Below are positions 12,325 to 23,118 of a DNA stretch of 64,000 bases, in pieces. The stretch covers positions 13,735,501-13,799,500 of the forward strand of contig NC_091673.1 in NCBI RefSeq assembly GCF_042453785.1, given 5' to 3'. The translations under genes and the position numbers were made by a program. A model generated the notes under the pieces. That model was not told where the DNA came from, made no database searches, and was given only the letters and a program-made list of their open reading frames with translations. Positions within the stretch are counted from its first letter, which is position 1. Each line of letters opens with the position of its first letter. Origin of the DNA: Malus domestica. Its lineage: Eukaryota > Streptophyta > Magnoliopsida > Rosales > Rosaceae.

Positions 12325-12824
12325 ATATTTTGTTTTATATAAAACAATTAATATAATCACCATTTACTGTTGTATTTCATCTTATATATTGACAACATGT
12401 CCTTATTATTAGATGGGTATAGTTAGCTATTTGATATGGTGTTGAAGGTATTGTACGGAAATTCTCCAATAACATTAGTGGAAAATTGCTTGTTGTCGAT
12501 GAATTAAGATGACAGCACACACTCAACGCAACTGCAGCACTATAAGAAAAAAATTAGTGAGCAACAACTACCCCAATTAGTAACTAGCCTTCATACGTGT
12601 GTATTTTTTGAATCATGGCGTGCTACAACTTACACGTTTTAAATGCATTTATATGCGAAAATTGACAAAATGAAAGTCAAATATTTGAAGTAAATGAATA
12701 ATCTTAGATCATGTTAGAAGAAACCCCTCATAAACCAATTAAAGCAGTTGAATTCACATAATAAAATCGGTCTCTATAGAATTTACAATAAGAATAGAGA
12801 AAATAATATTTAATGAACAATTGA
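12325..12824. other. Intergenic
   Basis: AT-rich sequence with no supported gene, RNA or repeat boundary. Confidence 0.4.
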
Positions 12825-13343
12825 TTGAATTACATTATTACTAGCCCATTGTGAGGCTAAGCCAACCCCCTTCCCCTTAGTGTATATAATATCGTTTGTT
12901 AAAAAAAAAATCATTTGACAACTAATTTAATCACATTATTATCCACATGTGAAAGACCTTTTTTATAACCGGCATTATACACCTCTTAAGATGTTTTGAA
13001 TGTGTTTAAAAATAGAAAATAATATTGAACGAACAACTGATTGAATCACATTATTGCTAGCTCATTGTGTGCTAAGCCCACCCCCTCCCTCTTAGTGTAG
13101 ATAATATCATTTGTTAAAAAAAAATCATTTGACAACTAATTTAATCACATTATTGGTAGCCCATTGTGAGGTTAAGCTCACCCCCTCTCCCTTAGTGTAG
13201 ATAATATTGTTTGTTAAAAAAAAAATCATTTGACAACTAATTTAATCACATTATTGCTAGCCCATTGTGAGGTTAAGCTCACCCCCTCTCCCTTAGTGTA
13301 GATAATATCGTTTGTTAAAAAAAATTTATTTGACAACTAATTT
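12825..13343. repeat. Tandem repeat with a unit of about 98 bp, split by the Cassandra cluster
   Basis: A unit containing CACATTATTGCTAGCCC and CCCTTAGTGTAGATAATAT plus a poly-A tract recurs at about 12845, 13058, 13157 and 13256. The first two copies are separated by an extra block containing GTGAAAGACC and TTATAACCG. That same extra block reappears at 15458-15580 beyond the Cassandra cluster, so the cluster interrupted this array. Confidence 0.75.
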
Positions 13344-13966
13344 TGTCACATCCCCGCTCGGGAGCTCCACCACCGTAACACGATATTGTTCGCTTTGGGC
13401 CCCTACCACGCCCTCACGGTTTTGTTTCTGGGAACTCACGGGCAACTTCCCAGTGGGTCACCCATCATGAGAGTGCTCTGGCCACCTTCTCGCTTAACTT
13501 CAGAGTTTTGACGGAACCCGAAGCCAGTGAGCTCCCAAAAAGCCTCGTGCTAGGTAAAGATGAGAATACACATTTAAGGATCACTCCCCTAGGCGATGTG
13601 GGATCTTACAATCCACCCCCCTTAGGGGCCCGACGTCCTCGTCGGCACACTTCCGGCTAAGGATTGGCTCTGATACCATTTGTCACATCCCGGCCCAGGG
13701 TGGACCACTTCCCGGGCCCGCTCCACCACCGTATCACGATATTGTCCGCTTTGGGACCCGACCATGCCCTCACGGTTTTGTTTCTGGGAACTCACGAACA
13801 ACTTCTCAGTGGGTCACTCATCATGAGAGTCCTTTGGCCACCTTATCGCTTAACTTCAGAGTTCCGAAGGAACCCGAAGCTAGTGAGCTCCCAAAAGGCC
13901 TTGTGTTAGGTAGGGATGAGAATATACATTTAAGTATCACTCCCCTCGGCGATGTGGTATGTTACA
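13344..13966 (-). mobile_element. Cassandra TRIM, reverse orientation, two LTRs
   Basis: On the plus strand, LTR copies lie at 13344-13610 and 13681-13966. The 70-base internal domain (13611-13680) carries the reverse complement of the initiator-Met tRNA primer site TGGTATCAGAGCC and of a purine tract AGGGGGGTGG. The LTRs contain reversed 5S-rRNA-like sequence with a TCGCTTAACTTC box A and a GGGTCACCCATCA box C. The first LTR has lost about 20 bases near its outer end. Cassandra elements encode no protein and move through helper enzymes. Confidence 0.88.
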
Positions 13967-14080
13967 ATAATTGTCACAGCCCGTCCAGAAATGAATTATC
14001 GATGGTGTAGAAATTACTGAATTACCCTTATATGTTGAGATATAATCGAGTTATGTGGTGGTATGGTCTAAGTTTAAAAT
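13967..14080. other. Unrelated spacer between inverted Cassandra blocks
   Basis: These 114 bases match neither the Cassandra LTR nor its internal domain. They begin like the end of another LTR element (TGTCACAGCCCG at 13971). Their presence between opposite-facing copies argues against a simple head-to-head insertion. Confidence 0.5.
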
Positions 14081-15452
14081 TGAAACATCTCACATCGCCC
14101 AGGGGAGTGATCTTTAAATGTTATATTCCCATCCCTACCTAGCATGAGGCATTTTGGGAGCTCACTGGCTTTACGTTTCGTCGAAACTCTGAAGTTAAGC
14201 AAGAAGGTGGCCAGAGCACTCCTATGATGGGTGACCCACTAGGAAGTTGCTCGTGAGTTCCTAGAAACAAAATTGTGAGGGCGTGGTCGGGGCCCAAAGT
14301 GGATAATATCGTCCTACGGTGGTAGGGCGGGCTCGGGAAGTGGTCCGCCCCGGGCCAGGATGTGACATTTGGTACTAGAGCCAATCCTTGGCCGGAAGTG
14401 TGCCGACGAGGACATCGGGCCCCTAAGAAGGGTGGATTTTAAGATCCCACATCGCCTAGGGGAGTGGATCATGTAAGCCTTATATGTATATTCCCATCTC
14501 TACCTAGCACAAGGCCTTTTGGGAGCTCATTGGCTTCAGGTTCTGTCGGAACTTCGAAGTTAAGCGAGAAGGTGGCCAGAGCACTCATATGATGGGTGAC
14601 CCACTAGGAAGTTGCTCGTGAGTTCCCAGAAACAAAATCATGAGGGCATGGTCGGAGCCCAAAGCGAACAATATCGTGCTACGGTGGTGGAGCGGGCCCG
14701 GGAAGTGGTCCACCCCGGGTCAGGATGTGACAAATGGTACCAGAGCTAATCTCTTGTCGGAAGTGTGTCGACGAGGATGTCGAGCCCCTAAGGGGGGTGG
14801 ATTGTAGCATCTCACATCGCCCATGGGAGTGATCCTTAAATGTATATTCCCATCCTTACTTAGCACGAGGCCTTTTGGGGGCTCATTGGCTTTGGGTTCC
14901 GTCGGAACTCCGAAGTTAAGCGAGAAGGTGGCCAGAGCATTCCCATGATGGGTGACCCATTGGAAATTTGCTTGTGAGTTCTTAGAAACAAAACTGTGAG
15001 GGCGTGGTCGGGGCCCAAAACGGACAATATTGTGCTACGGTGGTGGAGCGGGCTTGGGAAGTGGTATGCCCCAGGCCTGGATGTGACATTTGGTATCAGA
15101 GCCAATCCTTGGCTGGAAGTGTGCCGATGAGGACGTCGGGCCCTTAAGGGGGGTGGATTGTAAGATCCCATGTCGCCTAAGGAAGTGGATCTTGTAAGCC
15201 TTATATGTATATTCCCATCACTATCTAGCACAAGGCCTTTTGGGAGCTCACTGCTTCGGGTTCTGTCGGAACTCCGAAGTTAAGCGAGAAGGTGGCCAGA
15301 GCACTCCCATAATGGGTGACCCACTAGGAAGTTACTTGTGAGTTCCCAGAAACAAAACCGTGAGGGCGTCGTTGGGGCCCAAAGTGGACAATATCGTGCT
15401 ACGGTGGTGGAGTGGGCCCGGAAAGTGGTCCGTCCCTGGCCGGGATGTGACA
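14081..15452 (+). mobile_element. Tandem Cassandra array, four LTRs and three internal domains
   Basis: LTRs are at 14081-14367, 14438-14732, 14803-15088 and 15159-15452, about 285-295 bp each. They start TGTAAGATCCCACATCG or a variant and end GATGTGACA. Three internal domains of about 70 bp each begin with the Met-tRNA primer site (TGGTATCAGAGCC at 15091, slightly mutated in the others) and end in a GGGGGTGGAT purine tract. An LTR-internal-LTR-internal ladder like this normally arises by unequal recombination between LTRs. The last LTR is followed by AATTT, identical to the five bases before 13344. Confidence 0.9.
14521..14625 (+). ncRNA. 5S rRNA-derived domain in a Cassandra LTR
   Basis: This LTR keeps the 5S internal promoter: box A AAGTTAAGCGAG (14557-14568) and box C GATGGGTGACC (14591-14601), with 5S-like sequence between and after. 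Matching domains have box A/box C at 14192/14226, 14913/14947 and 15277/15311 (box C there starts AATGGG instead of GATGGG). Known Cassandra elements can be read by RNA polymerase III from these boxes. These are not ordinary 5S genes, because the 5' and 3' parts diverge. Confidence 0.75.
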
Positions 15453-15950
15453 AATTTAATCACAATATTATCTGCGAAAGACCTTTTTTTTATAACCGAC
15501 ATTACACGCCTCTAAAGATGTTTTGAACGTATTTAAAAATAAAGAAATTGAATTACATTATTGCTAGCCTATTACGAGGCACAAATTAAAAATAAATAAA
15601 AAAGCACAAAAAAAATTAATTATTAAAAAAAATACTGTTAAAATGATGAAAATGCTCATGGCTTATTTGATGCATTATTTTAGGATGCCTTTGAAGTTTT
15701 TTGTCTTGGGGGCATTTTTCTCCAAGTGTTTTTGTTGAAGCTTGGTGATACCAAAATCACTATTCACCTTTTCCATTGGCTTTATATAGATTATATTGGA
15801 AACTGTTGTTGGGATGACGATGACGTTGTCCATAAATGGAGTTAAAAAATTAAAAATATATAGAACAATTTTAGGCACATCAAATTTGTGCATCAAATGA
15901 CTGGCACCACAATTAAATTTGTCCTTTAATTCCCAACAGGTTATCTCCAG
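15453..15950. other. Continuation of the interrupted repeat, then intergenic
   Basis: Positions 15453-15580 continue the repeat interrupted at 13343, sharing GTGAAAGACC-like and TTATAACCG-like blocks with 12946-13070. The remainder to 15950 is AT-rich with no supported gene. Confidence 0.55.
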
Positions 15951-16143
15951 ATCATTTTGGTGAGGATCCTGGGGATCCGTGAATCATGTTCGTTCATCGT
16001 ACATCATGCGATCAGTTTTTGTCAAGTAATGTTTGTGTTTAATTTTAAATAAAAATATTTAAAATATTTTTTTACTGCATGATGTACGATGAATGGACAA
16101 AATTGATGGATTCCTGGGATCATTACAAAGAGGATCCGGATTC
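15951..16143. mobile_element. Foldback MITE
   Basis: The two halves form an imperfect hairpin. The left arm contains GTTCATCGTACATCATGC (15991-16008) and the right arm its complement GCATGATGTACGATGAAT (16078-16095). Outer arms carry GAGGATCC at both ends. The loop is an AT-rich stretch of about 60 bases. It encodes nothing. The family is not identified from sequence alone, though similar foldbacks are common in Rosaceae as I recall them. Confidence 0.75.
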
Positions 16144-17156
16144 CTTTAATCCTAGTTGGAATTTGATTAATATGGTGATAAAAATTTATATGATGTAGAA
16201 TGTGGCCTCACCCTTTGTTGTTATTTACATACTTATTTTTACCTTTTACACACTTCTTATTAATTTATGGTGTTTAATCATTCCCAATTCATTCGATCTG
16301 ACGCCTGAAAATTGAGAAGAAGTGTGCGAAAGGTAAAAGAGATATGTGGATAGCATCACCTTTTAACATTTGCTAAATATTAAAACTCCACCGTTCAACT
16401 CTTTCTCACTCTCTTGGAAAATTCATAAAATATTAAATTTATTAAAATAGAGATTGTTGTTGAAGATGTAAAGTTAAACTCACTAACTATAAGGGCACGT
16501 TTGTTTGGCCTTTTAAGTCTCACTGGATTACATTGCCTTAGATTGGAGTCCTAGCCCGTATTTGGCCCAAACAAAGACTGCCTTTAATGAGACTAAGTTG
16601 AACTCGCTCTGACTAAAAGTTTCACTAGCTGTTCTTAGCGAGTCCCTTGGAAAACTGGTGGATTGCTAATTTCGTTTCTAGTGCCCGCATCATCTGCAAG
16701 CATGCATTTCTGATCTCCTTCTTCCCACGAACCCAGTCACCAAATCATGCCTTCCGCCCCTTTCTCCAGTCTCCAAATTTGAAACGGCTCTTGCCAATCT
16801 CCGTCCTGCGAACTCAACCGCTTCTTGCTTTAGCGATGAATTCATTCAGTTAAGCTTCCAATAAGCTTAATCCACACCATAAACAACATTTCAATTAGAA
16901 GATTAAACCTTATAAATCCCAAATATAGAAAATATCAGAATCTGCAATAAATCCAAAAATATATTACCTTGGGTTGCTATGCTCTTCTCCAAAAATCCCA
17001 GGCAAAAAACGAAAAACCTCCAGAAATCTGCAGTGCTCTTCTCCAGAAACCAAGAAATCTATTACTTTGATTTGGGATTTTTGTGAAAAAAGAGAGCTAT
17101 TTCTGCTTTGAGGAACAAGAAGAAATTCCTATTGGTCTTTTGATCCAAATTAGGTG
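16144..17156. other. Repeat-rich intergenic sequence
   Basis: Positions 16384-16480 are a paralogous copy of the sequence flanking the hAT element at 25470-25498 and 30739-30830, here without the insertion. From about 16493 a block starting GGCACGTTTGTTTGGCC resembles the edge of a transposon, but its other end is not defined. No gene is supported. Confidence 0.5.
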
Positions 17157-17738
17157 TGTTGATGTACAAAACTGGAGGTCTTGGAACAACGTAAATCCGA
17201 TCGTGAATCTGCAAGAAATGTAAATAACACAAGATGTATCGTGGTTCACCCCAAGGTTTGGGCTACGTCCACACTGATTATGTATTTATCTAAGAAGTGA
17301 GGGAGAGAGATTCAGAGCCTCTGAGGGAGAGAGTGAGGTCTCTGATGGCCTAGGAATTGGCCTCCCCTAATGAGGAGGGTGAAGAGTCATTTTATAGAAG
17401 AAGGGTTCATTACTTATTACATATTTGCCCATTCCTTTATTACATAATTACATTTAAGTCCCCCGAGTATTTGTACAAGATCTAAATACGAGGCCTTGAA
17501 TATGGTATAAATAGTAGTCCCCCAAGTCTTCAGTCAAGAAAGTCTTTTGGCTGGAGACTTGAAATTCAGTCCATGTGTGGGCCGAAATAACTAGATGTTA
17601 TCTTGAACTGATGTTCAATATGAGGCGATGCTCAATCTGAAATGAGGCTCAACTAGATGTAGCACATGTTGCGAGGCTGCTCGGTTTGTGACTTATGTTG
17701 CCTTGGTTAGCTCGGTTTGTGGCGTTTGAAGGTAAATG

Positions 17739-18110
17739 AGTCCCTTTTATAGAATAAGGGCTCACTCCTTAATACATAAATGATGGGCTAGAGTTGATAC
17801 TCGCGGCGATGCGGTTGCTCAGTTGGCGGCAATGTTCTCTAATGATGGTAAGACAGTTCCTTTATAGAATAAGGGTTCGCTCCTCAATACATAAATATGG
17901 GCTAGAGTTGATGATAACGGCGATGCGGTTGCTCAGTAGGCGGCGATGTTCTCTAATGATGGTGAGGGAGTCCCTTTTATAGAATAAGGGTTTGCTCATC
18001 AATACATAAATATGGGCTAGAGTTGCTGCTCTCTAATGGTGGTGAGGGAGTCCCTTTTATAAAATAAGGGCTTGCTCCTCAATACATGAATGATGGGCTA
18101 GAGTCCTCCA
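17739..18110. repeat. Tandem repeat, unit up to about 120 bp
   Basis: Blocks AGTCCCTTTTATAGAATAAG and CAATACATAAAT...GGGCTAGAGTTG recur about four times (near 17740, 17855, 17970 and 18050), some shortened. They lie in or next to the left LTR region of the retroelement. Confidence 0.75.
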
Positions 18111-18249
18111 AGTATTTTTTATGAGGCCCAGTTGAGGCCCAATATATGGTACATAATGTAGTCCTACAAGTCTTCGGTCAATAGAGTCTGTTGGCTGGAG
18201 ACTTCAAATTGAATCCATGTATAGGCCGAAGTGGCGGTTGTTCGGATGC

Positions 18250-18780
18250 GGTATTTGTATACCCTGCACTGAAGCTTTATAGTTGAAGCTTTGCAAGTGA
18301 AGCTTTGAAGCTAGAGCTCTGTAAATGAGGCTTTCGAAGCTAAAACTTTTGTAAATGAAGCTTTTGAAGCTAGAGCTCTGCAAATGAAGCTTTTGAAGCT
18401 GATTGACATGAGTGATGCTCATGAATGTTTATGTTGATTGATATGAGTGATGCTCATGGATGTTGTCATGAGTGATGATCATGAATGTTAGCATGAGTGA
18501 TGCTTATGAATGTTGACATGAATGATGGTCATGAATGTTTATGTATGATTGTCATGAGTGATGCTCATGAATGTTTATGTATGAATGACATGAGTAATGC
18601 TCATGTATGATTTGGAGTATTGGGCGTACTTTTGATCACCTGGTTGGTGGCATGAAGGAGAGTACGGGTTGTACATTTCATCACCTGGTTGGTGGTAATA
18701 GCGGCAGGTTGCCGAATAATTTTGGAGTACTGGGCGTACTTTTGGTCACCTGGTTGGAGCTATTTTGGGCTTATGGGCCT
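18250..18780. repeat. Minisatellite cluster in the retroelement 3' region
   Basis: Three families adjoin: GAAGCT(T)TTGAAGCTAGAGCT units (18270-18400), ATGAGTGATGCTCATGAATGTT units of about 22-45 bp (18405-18605), and CACCTGGTTGGTGG units (18636-18760). The last is shared with 22079-22500 and, inverted, with 63560-64000, linking these elements as one Tat-like group. Confidence 0.8.
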
Positions 18781-19104
18781 TCGCCATTTACACAACATTC
18801 CAGCCCATTTATTTTGGGCTTTGCCGTTTTTTTTATTTTATTTTTTTTATTATTACCCTCTGATGGGGTTTATACAGATGTCTCCGAAAGATAAGAAAAA
18901 TAATTTACATCAGTCTGAAACAAGAAAAGTAAATCACATCATTCTGGTGGGGTGTTTATTCCTCACTTTTGCTTTCTCTTTTGCTTTCTGCTTTCTCTTT
19001 TCCACCGCACATCTTTCTGTCTCTGTCTCTGCGCTGCTGTCCATTTTGTAAAGAGCATCTTTTGGATGTCATCACTCATGAGCTCCGCGACCACTTTCTT
19101 TGGA

Positions 19105-19595
19105 GGTCATCAACCTATATGTGCTTGCCTGCACCCCTCTTCAAGAAATTCATATTCAATGGTTGCTTTGTCTGTCTCTATCTCACATATTATATCACCC
19201 ACTTCTATCTTATCTCCTTCTTTCTTTCTCCACTTAAAAATGTTTCCCTGGCTCATTGTCGGTGATAGAGCTGGCATTTCAACGACAATGTGAGAAGGAA
19301 GTTCTGATGTGTTTATGCCCACATAACTTGTATCTTGTACCCCCTTTTCATTCTTGACATTCTGAGGTGCTGGTATATTCTCTTTGACCTCAGAGCCACT
19401 TACCACATTAGCAGGGAGGTTTTGGATATCATCTGCATCTTCAACCGTTATTGCAATAGGCTGTCCCACCGGCATATCTTTTGAACCTTCAAGTACCAGT
19501 ATCTTGGCTAGAAACCCTTCTTCAAGACTCTCTAGCAATAATGCCTCAACCAGTAATAATAAACAGGCGCCGCGACCGCAAACAAATGCTTGAAG
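19105..19595 (-). pseudogene. Captured fragment of mitochondrial pyruvate dehydrogenase E2 (lipoyl domains)
   Basis: The reverse strand reads the tail of one lipoyl domain ([20 protein letters not shown], then [10 protein letters not shown]), a linker, and most of a second lipoyl domain ([41 protein letters not shown]). The lysine in ETDKAT is the site that carries lipoate in a working enzyme. Two lipoyl domains are typical of plant mitochondrial E2 component 1. The fragment starts inside one domain and stops after the second, with no peripheral-subunit-binding or catalytic domain and no mitochondrial presequence, so it cannot be a functional E2. There is no intron in the surviving stretch. 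Confidence 0.85.
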
Positions 19596-20125
19596 CACAA
19601 TAGCACAGCAAAAATAAGCCCACCCTTCCTCCAAACATGAAAGCGAGATCAATAAAATCCCAAGCAAAAACCCATTGTATTGGAAATGCAAATGGTCCAC
19701 AATCACAAGCATTGGCGACCAAATCACCAATACCCAGATCATCTTTTGCTTCATCGAATTCGAATTCCTAATCAATCGAAAAACCTATACAAAAGGCACA
19801 AATCCGATAAGATTACAGAGATTCTTTGGAAGTAAAGAACTGTGTTTGAGCTGTAGTTCAAGCCCTTTTGGAGGTGAATGATTTGTGGGTCAATGAGATT
19901 GCGAAAACGGAAAGGAATCGCTCGAAGTAGGTAAAGAATGGCGGGTAGTCGAGGGTCCAAATGCTCGTCTCGTCGGAGTACCTTTGGGAGAGAGGGAGAG
20001 AGTGAGTTTGGCTAACCAGTGGCAGTGGACCTTAAAGTCTGTGCTTTTGTAGGCTGGGATCAGAAGTAGCTTTACGCAGGCAGAGATGGCGAAGAACCAC
20101 CATAGCTCTATGATGGGGTTACAGG
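19560..20125 (-). pseudogene. Captured fragment of ALG8 alpha-1,3-glucosyltransferase
   Basis: The reverse strand, read across shifting frames, gives blocks typical of the ER glucosyltransferase that adds the second glucose to the dolichol-linked N-glycan precursor: [77 protein letters not shown] and [18 protein letters not shown]. At least three frameshifts and a small deletion after SCLEEG separate them. The luminal catalytic region and several membrane segments are present only in pieces. The fragment runs directly into the E2 piece near 19590 and follows the F-box piece, so all three were joined before or during amplification of the element. Confidence 0.85.
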
Positions 20126-20189
20126 GTTTCGAAGGGTTTTGAAGTTTTAGGGCAGTTTGAGCTTCGCAGTACTCAGAGATTTGAGGAAC

Positions 20190-20494
20190 ATGGGCATGGC
20201 GGTACAGCCCAGTTCCAGTATAGCAAAGATATCCTTCTTCGAACGGTTTTGGTATCTCTGAAGAGGCACCAAATTGAGTAGATCATGGTAATTTAGGGGT
20301 AGCTTAGATTTCCAAGCCGAATCAGACGACGCCGCACCGCGAAACGCCATGTTGAGGCTAGGAAGATTGCAAATCTCAGGAGGAGTCAGGTACGTGAACA
20401 TGCAGGCCACACAGCTCTCGGGTATGTCGCCAAGACCCGGTTCATGACCGGACCCATTGGTCCCCTCCGTCAGGTTCGAGAGCGATGCTTCCAT
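20190..20494 (-). pseudogene. Captured fragment of an F-box protein (PP2-A13-like)
   Basis: It opens with ATG and reads MEASLSNLTEGTNGSG, then GDIPESCVACMFTYLTPPEI, an F-box that in full-length relatives binds SKP1 in SCF ubiquitin ligases. It continues to [13 protein letters not shown] and then departs from the family. The carbohydrate-binding PP2 domain is absent. About 100 of roughly 290 residues survive. The F-box start codon is intact and in the element's sense direction, so a short peptide could be translated if the element is transcribed. Confidence 0.8.
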
Positions 20495-20916
20495 ATCTTC
20501 TTCTCCTATATTTCAGTGTCATGGCTGAGGGACTGCAAAGTTCTTCTTCCGCTATCAACAACTGTCACTTTACGGGAGGATGTTGTCGACGGCGAGCACA
20601 TGAGCTTCTTCTGAAGTCAACGGGGGTGAGAGGTGGAACCTCTCCGATCTCTTTCGCCATGAGACGACGCCGCACCGTGAAACATGATAAGTTACTAATG
20701 TAGTAAGAGGACCGAGAGCTGAGGAGAAAGAGATTTGATTATCTGGTTTCCTGAATACGAACCCAAAACCCAAAAAGCAAAGACCTTTATCTTTCCTGTG
20801 GGCTTGTGAGGAGTGTTTGAGATTTGAATCTTTTATGCTTCTGGGTTTTTGTGATTTTGCAGATTCACGGCGGAGGTGAAAAATTGAGAGAGAACCGACA
20901 TAACTTTTCTTGTCGA

Positions 20917-20934
20917 TTCCCACAGACGGCGCCA
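20917..20934 (-). other. Primer-binding site of the captured-gene retroelement
   Basis: The minus strand reads TGGCGCCGTCTGTGGGAA with two spare bases before the LTR at 20937. The same 18-mer occurs at 24832-24815 (minus) and 46663-46680 (plus), in three related elements. The first nine bases match the Asp-tRNA site of Athila/Tat elements. Confidence 0.75.
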
Positions 20935-21002
20935 AATGTTGATGCACAAAGCCGGAGGTCTTGGAACAACGTAAATTCGACCGTGAATCTGCAAGAAAGG
21001 TA

Positions 21003-22078
21003 GAAGGAGATGTTTAATTCTTTCTTTACATAAAACAATGTTCAGATCATCTTCAAGAGTTTAAATTTTTGCTAAATTAGCTAGTGAATAGCATTGAAAA
21101 ACTATTAGGGTGCGTTTGTTGTACCGGACTATCTCTACGAAGCTCGGAGAAGAAAAACCAAGATATCAAGGTTTTAAGTTTTACCCAGTTTCTGACGCCG
21201 ATGACGGTTGCCAAAGGTTTGAGGTTAGGGATGACAAAATATTCTGTTAACTTTGACGGAATATTCCAACGGCGTTAGTTAACTTTAACGGATTCCGTTA
21301 CTATTTAACAAAATATTCCTAACGGCGTCACTGTTGCCGTTGGTGTGCCAGGCACGTGCCCGCGCGTGGGTGGCGCGTGAGTGGTCATAAAGTTTTTCTA
21401 AAAATATGGGGATGTTCGTGGAGTTGTGTAGATCACATTGGTATATTCAAACACCCCATTTGAGCATTGCGAGAAGTTATTAGCTAGTTTTGTCTATGTG
21501 CTTTAAATAACGTTTTTATAGTTAATTTGCATATAGGTGAGACTTATCCCAAGGACAAGCGCGTTCAAGGGCGACTCGGGGGCTACGATCATTCGACATA
21601 CTAGTGAGTGGGATTTTGGTTTTCAGTATATATTTATATACTTGATATTTTCCCAGAAAAAATGTTTAAATGAGATTATGCCTTGAATGCCATGCATATA
21701 AGTTTATAATTCGTATATGAATTGGTATATGATGCATTATATATAATTGTGGTGCTGTGGACGCTCAGGTAAGCTCAGGTGAGTTATGTTTGGTTATGTG
21801 AATTATCGATGATGTGATAAGTGATTGAATAACATTGAGCTCATAAAACTGCACCTAGGGTGATTGTGATTTAGCCAGAGATATGGCACATGCCTGTTTA
21901 TAATGTCACCTCCCGCACCATATGCTCATATTGGATCCAATTTAGGTGCACAGTCTTGTCGTACAGACCTTTACTATGGTTCCGACTTGTAGGTGACTAG
22001 CGATTTATCGCCCAGCTATTATGTGAGAGTAGTATAGTGCCGTATATGTCATTGTAGTGACTCCGGTATTCGTATAGA
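21003..22078. repeat. Degraded repeats, including a Gypsy-type LTR or 3' end
   Basis: Positions 21005-21095 are an inverted copy of 30815-30910. From about 21536 the sequence (GGTGAGACTTATCCCAAGGAC, then GGACGCTCAGGTAAGCTCAG) looks like the 3' internal end and LTR of another Gypsy family, without a definable boundary. No coding region is supported. Confidence 0.45.
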
Positions 22079-22500
22079 CCTTTCATCACCTGGTTAATGG
22101 CATGAAGATGAGTTCATTCTTCACCTGGTTGGTGGTATGAGTGGCAAGTTGCCAAATGATATTAGAGTACGGGTTGTACATTTTATCACCTGGTTGGTGG
22201 CACGAAGATGAGTTCCTTTTTCACCTGGTTGGTGGAATGAGTGGCAAGTTGCCAAATGATATTAGAGTACGGATTGTACATTTCATTACATGGTTGGTGG
22301 CATGAAGAAGAGTACGGGTTATACATTTCATCACCTGGTTTGTGGCATGAAGATGAGTTCATTCTTCACCTGGTTGGTGACATGAGTGACAAATTGCCAA
22401 ATGATATTAGAGTATGGGTTGTACATTTCATCACCTGGTTGGTGGCATGAAGATGAGTTCATTCTTCACATTTCATCACTTGGTTGGTGAGAATAAGGGC
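22079..22500. repeat. CACCTGGTTGGTGG minisatellite
   Basis: Units of about 40-50 bp combine CATCACCTGGTTGGTGGCAT with GAAGATGAGTTC or GAGTACGGGTTGTACATTT, with an occasional GTGGCAAGTTGCC insert. At least nine CCTGGTT cores are visible. The inverted form fills 63560-64000, in the equivalent position downstream of integrase in the other Tat-like copy. Confidence 0.85.
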
Positions 22501-22569
22501 AAGCTGTCGATGCACATTGTAGCAAGTGTCGAAGACACAAAGTATGTTGAACCCTTTCGAAGCATAGTT

Positions 22570-22700
22570 GGCTTATGTATGGATGTGTTGGAAGGTATAA
22601 TGTTTATGTATGAATGTGTTGGAATGTATGATGTTTATGTATGAATGTGTTGGAATATATGATGTTTATGTATGAATGTGTTGGAATGTATAATGTTTAT
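22570..22700. repeat. 35-bp tandem repeat
   Basis: About four copies of a unit reading ATGTATGAATGTGTTGGAAT plus GTATGATGTTT. Confidence 0.8.
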
Positions 22701-23118
22701 GTTGATTGATATGAGTGATGCTTATATGTTGATTGATATGAGTGATGCTTATGAATGTTTTGCTATGCATGAAGGGATACATGCTTTTGATATGTGAACC
22801 ATGTTGGTTGTAACACTTAGTATCACATATTTTATGTCAAAGTACGCATGTTGAAGCTCTGAGTTGGAGTATAAGGGTAGGTCAACGTAGACCAAGTGTT
22901 CCAGTGCTAGGAACGCAAAAGACTCAGAAGAAGTTGTCTGAATTCCCTCTTCTTTAAATATTTGCCGAATGGCTTGTGTGACAAAAGATCTCAAACGGTT
23001 GAGAGTCAAAACATTTGTAATGTGTATGCCTTCTTATAATAGCCTTTCCTTCAGTACCTAGTCTTTCACTTTGAAAGAGTGAGGCTTGGCCCTATAGTCA
23101 TAATAGTCGACGGTACGT

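Larger units (their letters stand above)
17157..21002 (-). mobile_element. Non-autonomous LTR retroelement carrying three captured gene fragments
   Basis: Reverse-strand polarity is set by a primer-binding site (TGGCGCCGTCTGTGGGAA on the minus strand, 20934-20917) next to a truncated 5' LTR beginning at 20937. The matching 3' LTR begins at 17157, and both share the terminal block TGTTGATG then GGAGGTCTTGGAACAACGTAAAT. The right LTR is recognisable for only about 66 bases, so the element is damaged. The 3' untranslated part holds several tandem repeats. Instead of gag-pol the interior holds pieces of three unrelated host genes, all in the element's sense direction. The end of the left LTR was not located. 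Confidence 0.7.

Noticed and set aside
13346..15450. Functional 5S rRNA gene cluster
   Set aside because: Only the internal promoter portion resembles 5S. The sequence lies in LTRs flanked by Met-tRNA primer sites and purine tracts, which identifies Cassandra elements.
19110..19775. A single 221-aa reverse-strand protein
   Set aside because: It is an accidental fusion of an ALG8 fragment (partly in the wrong frame) with an E2 fragment. Neither half is complete.
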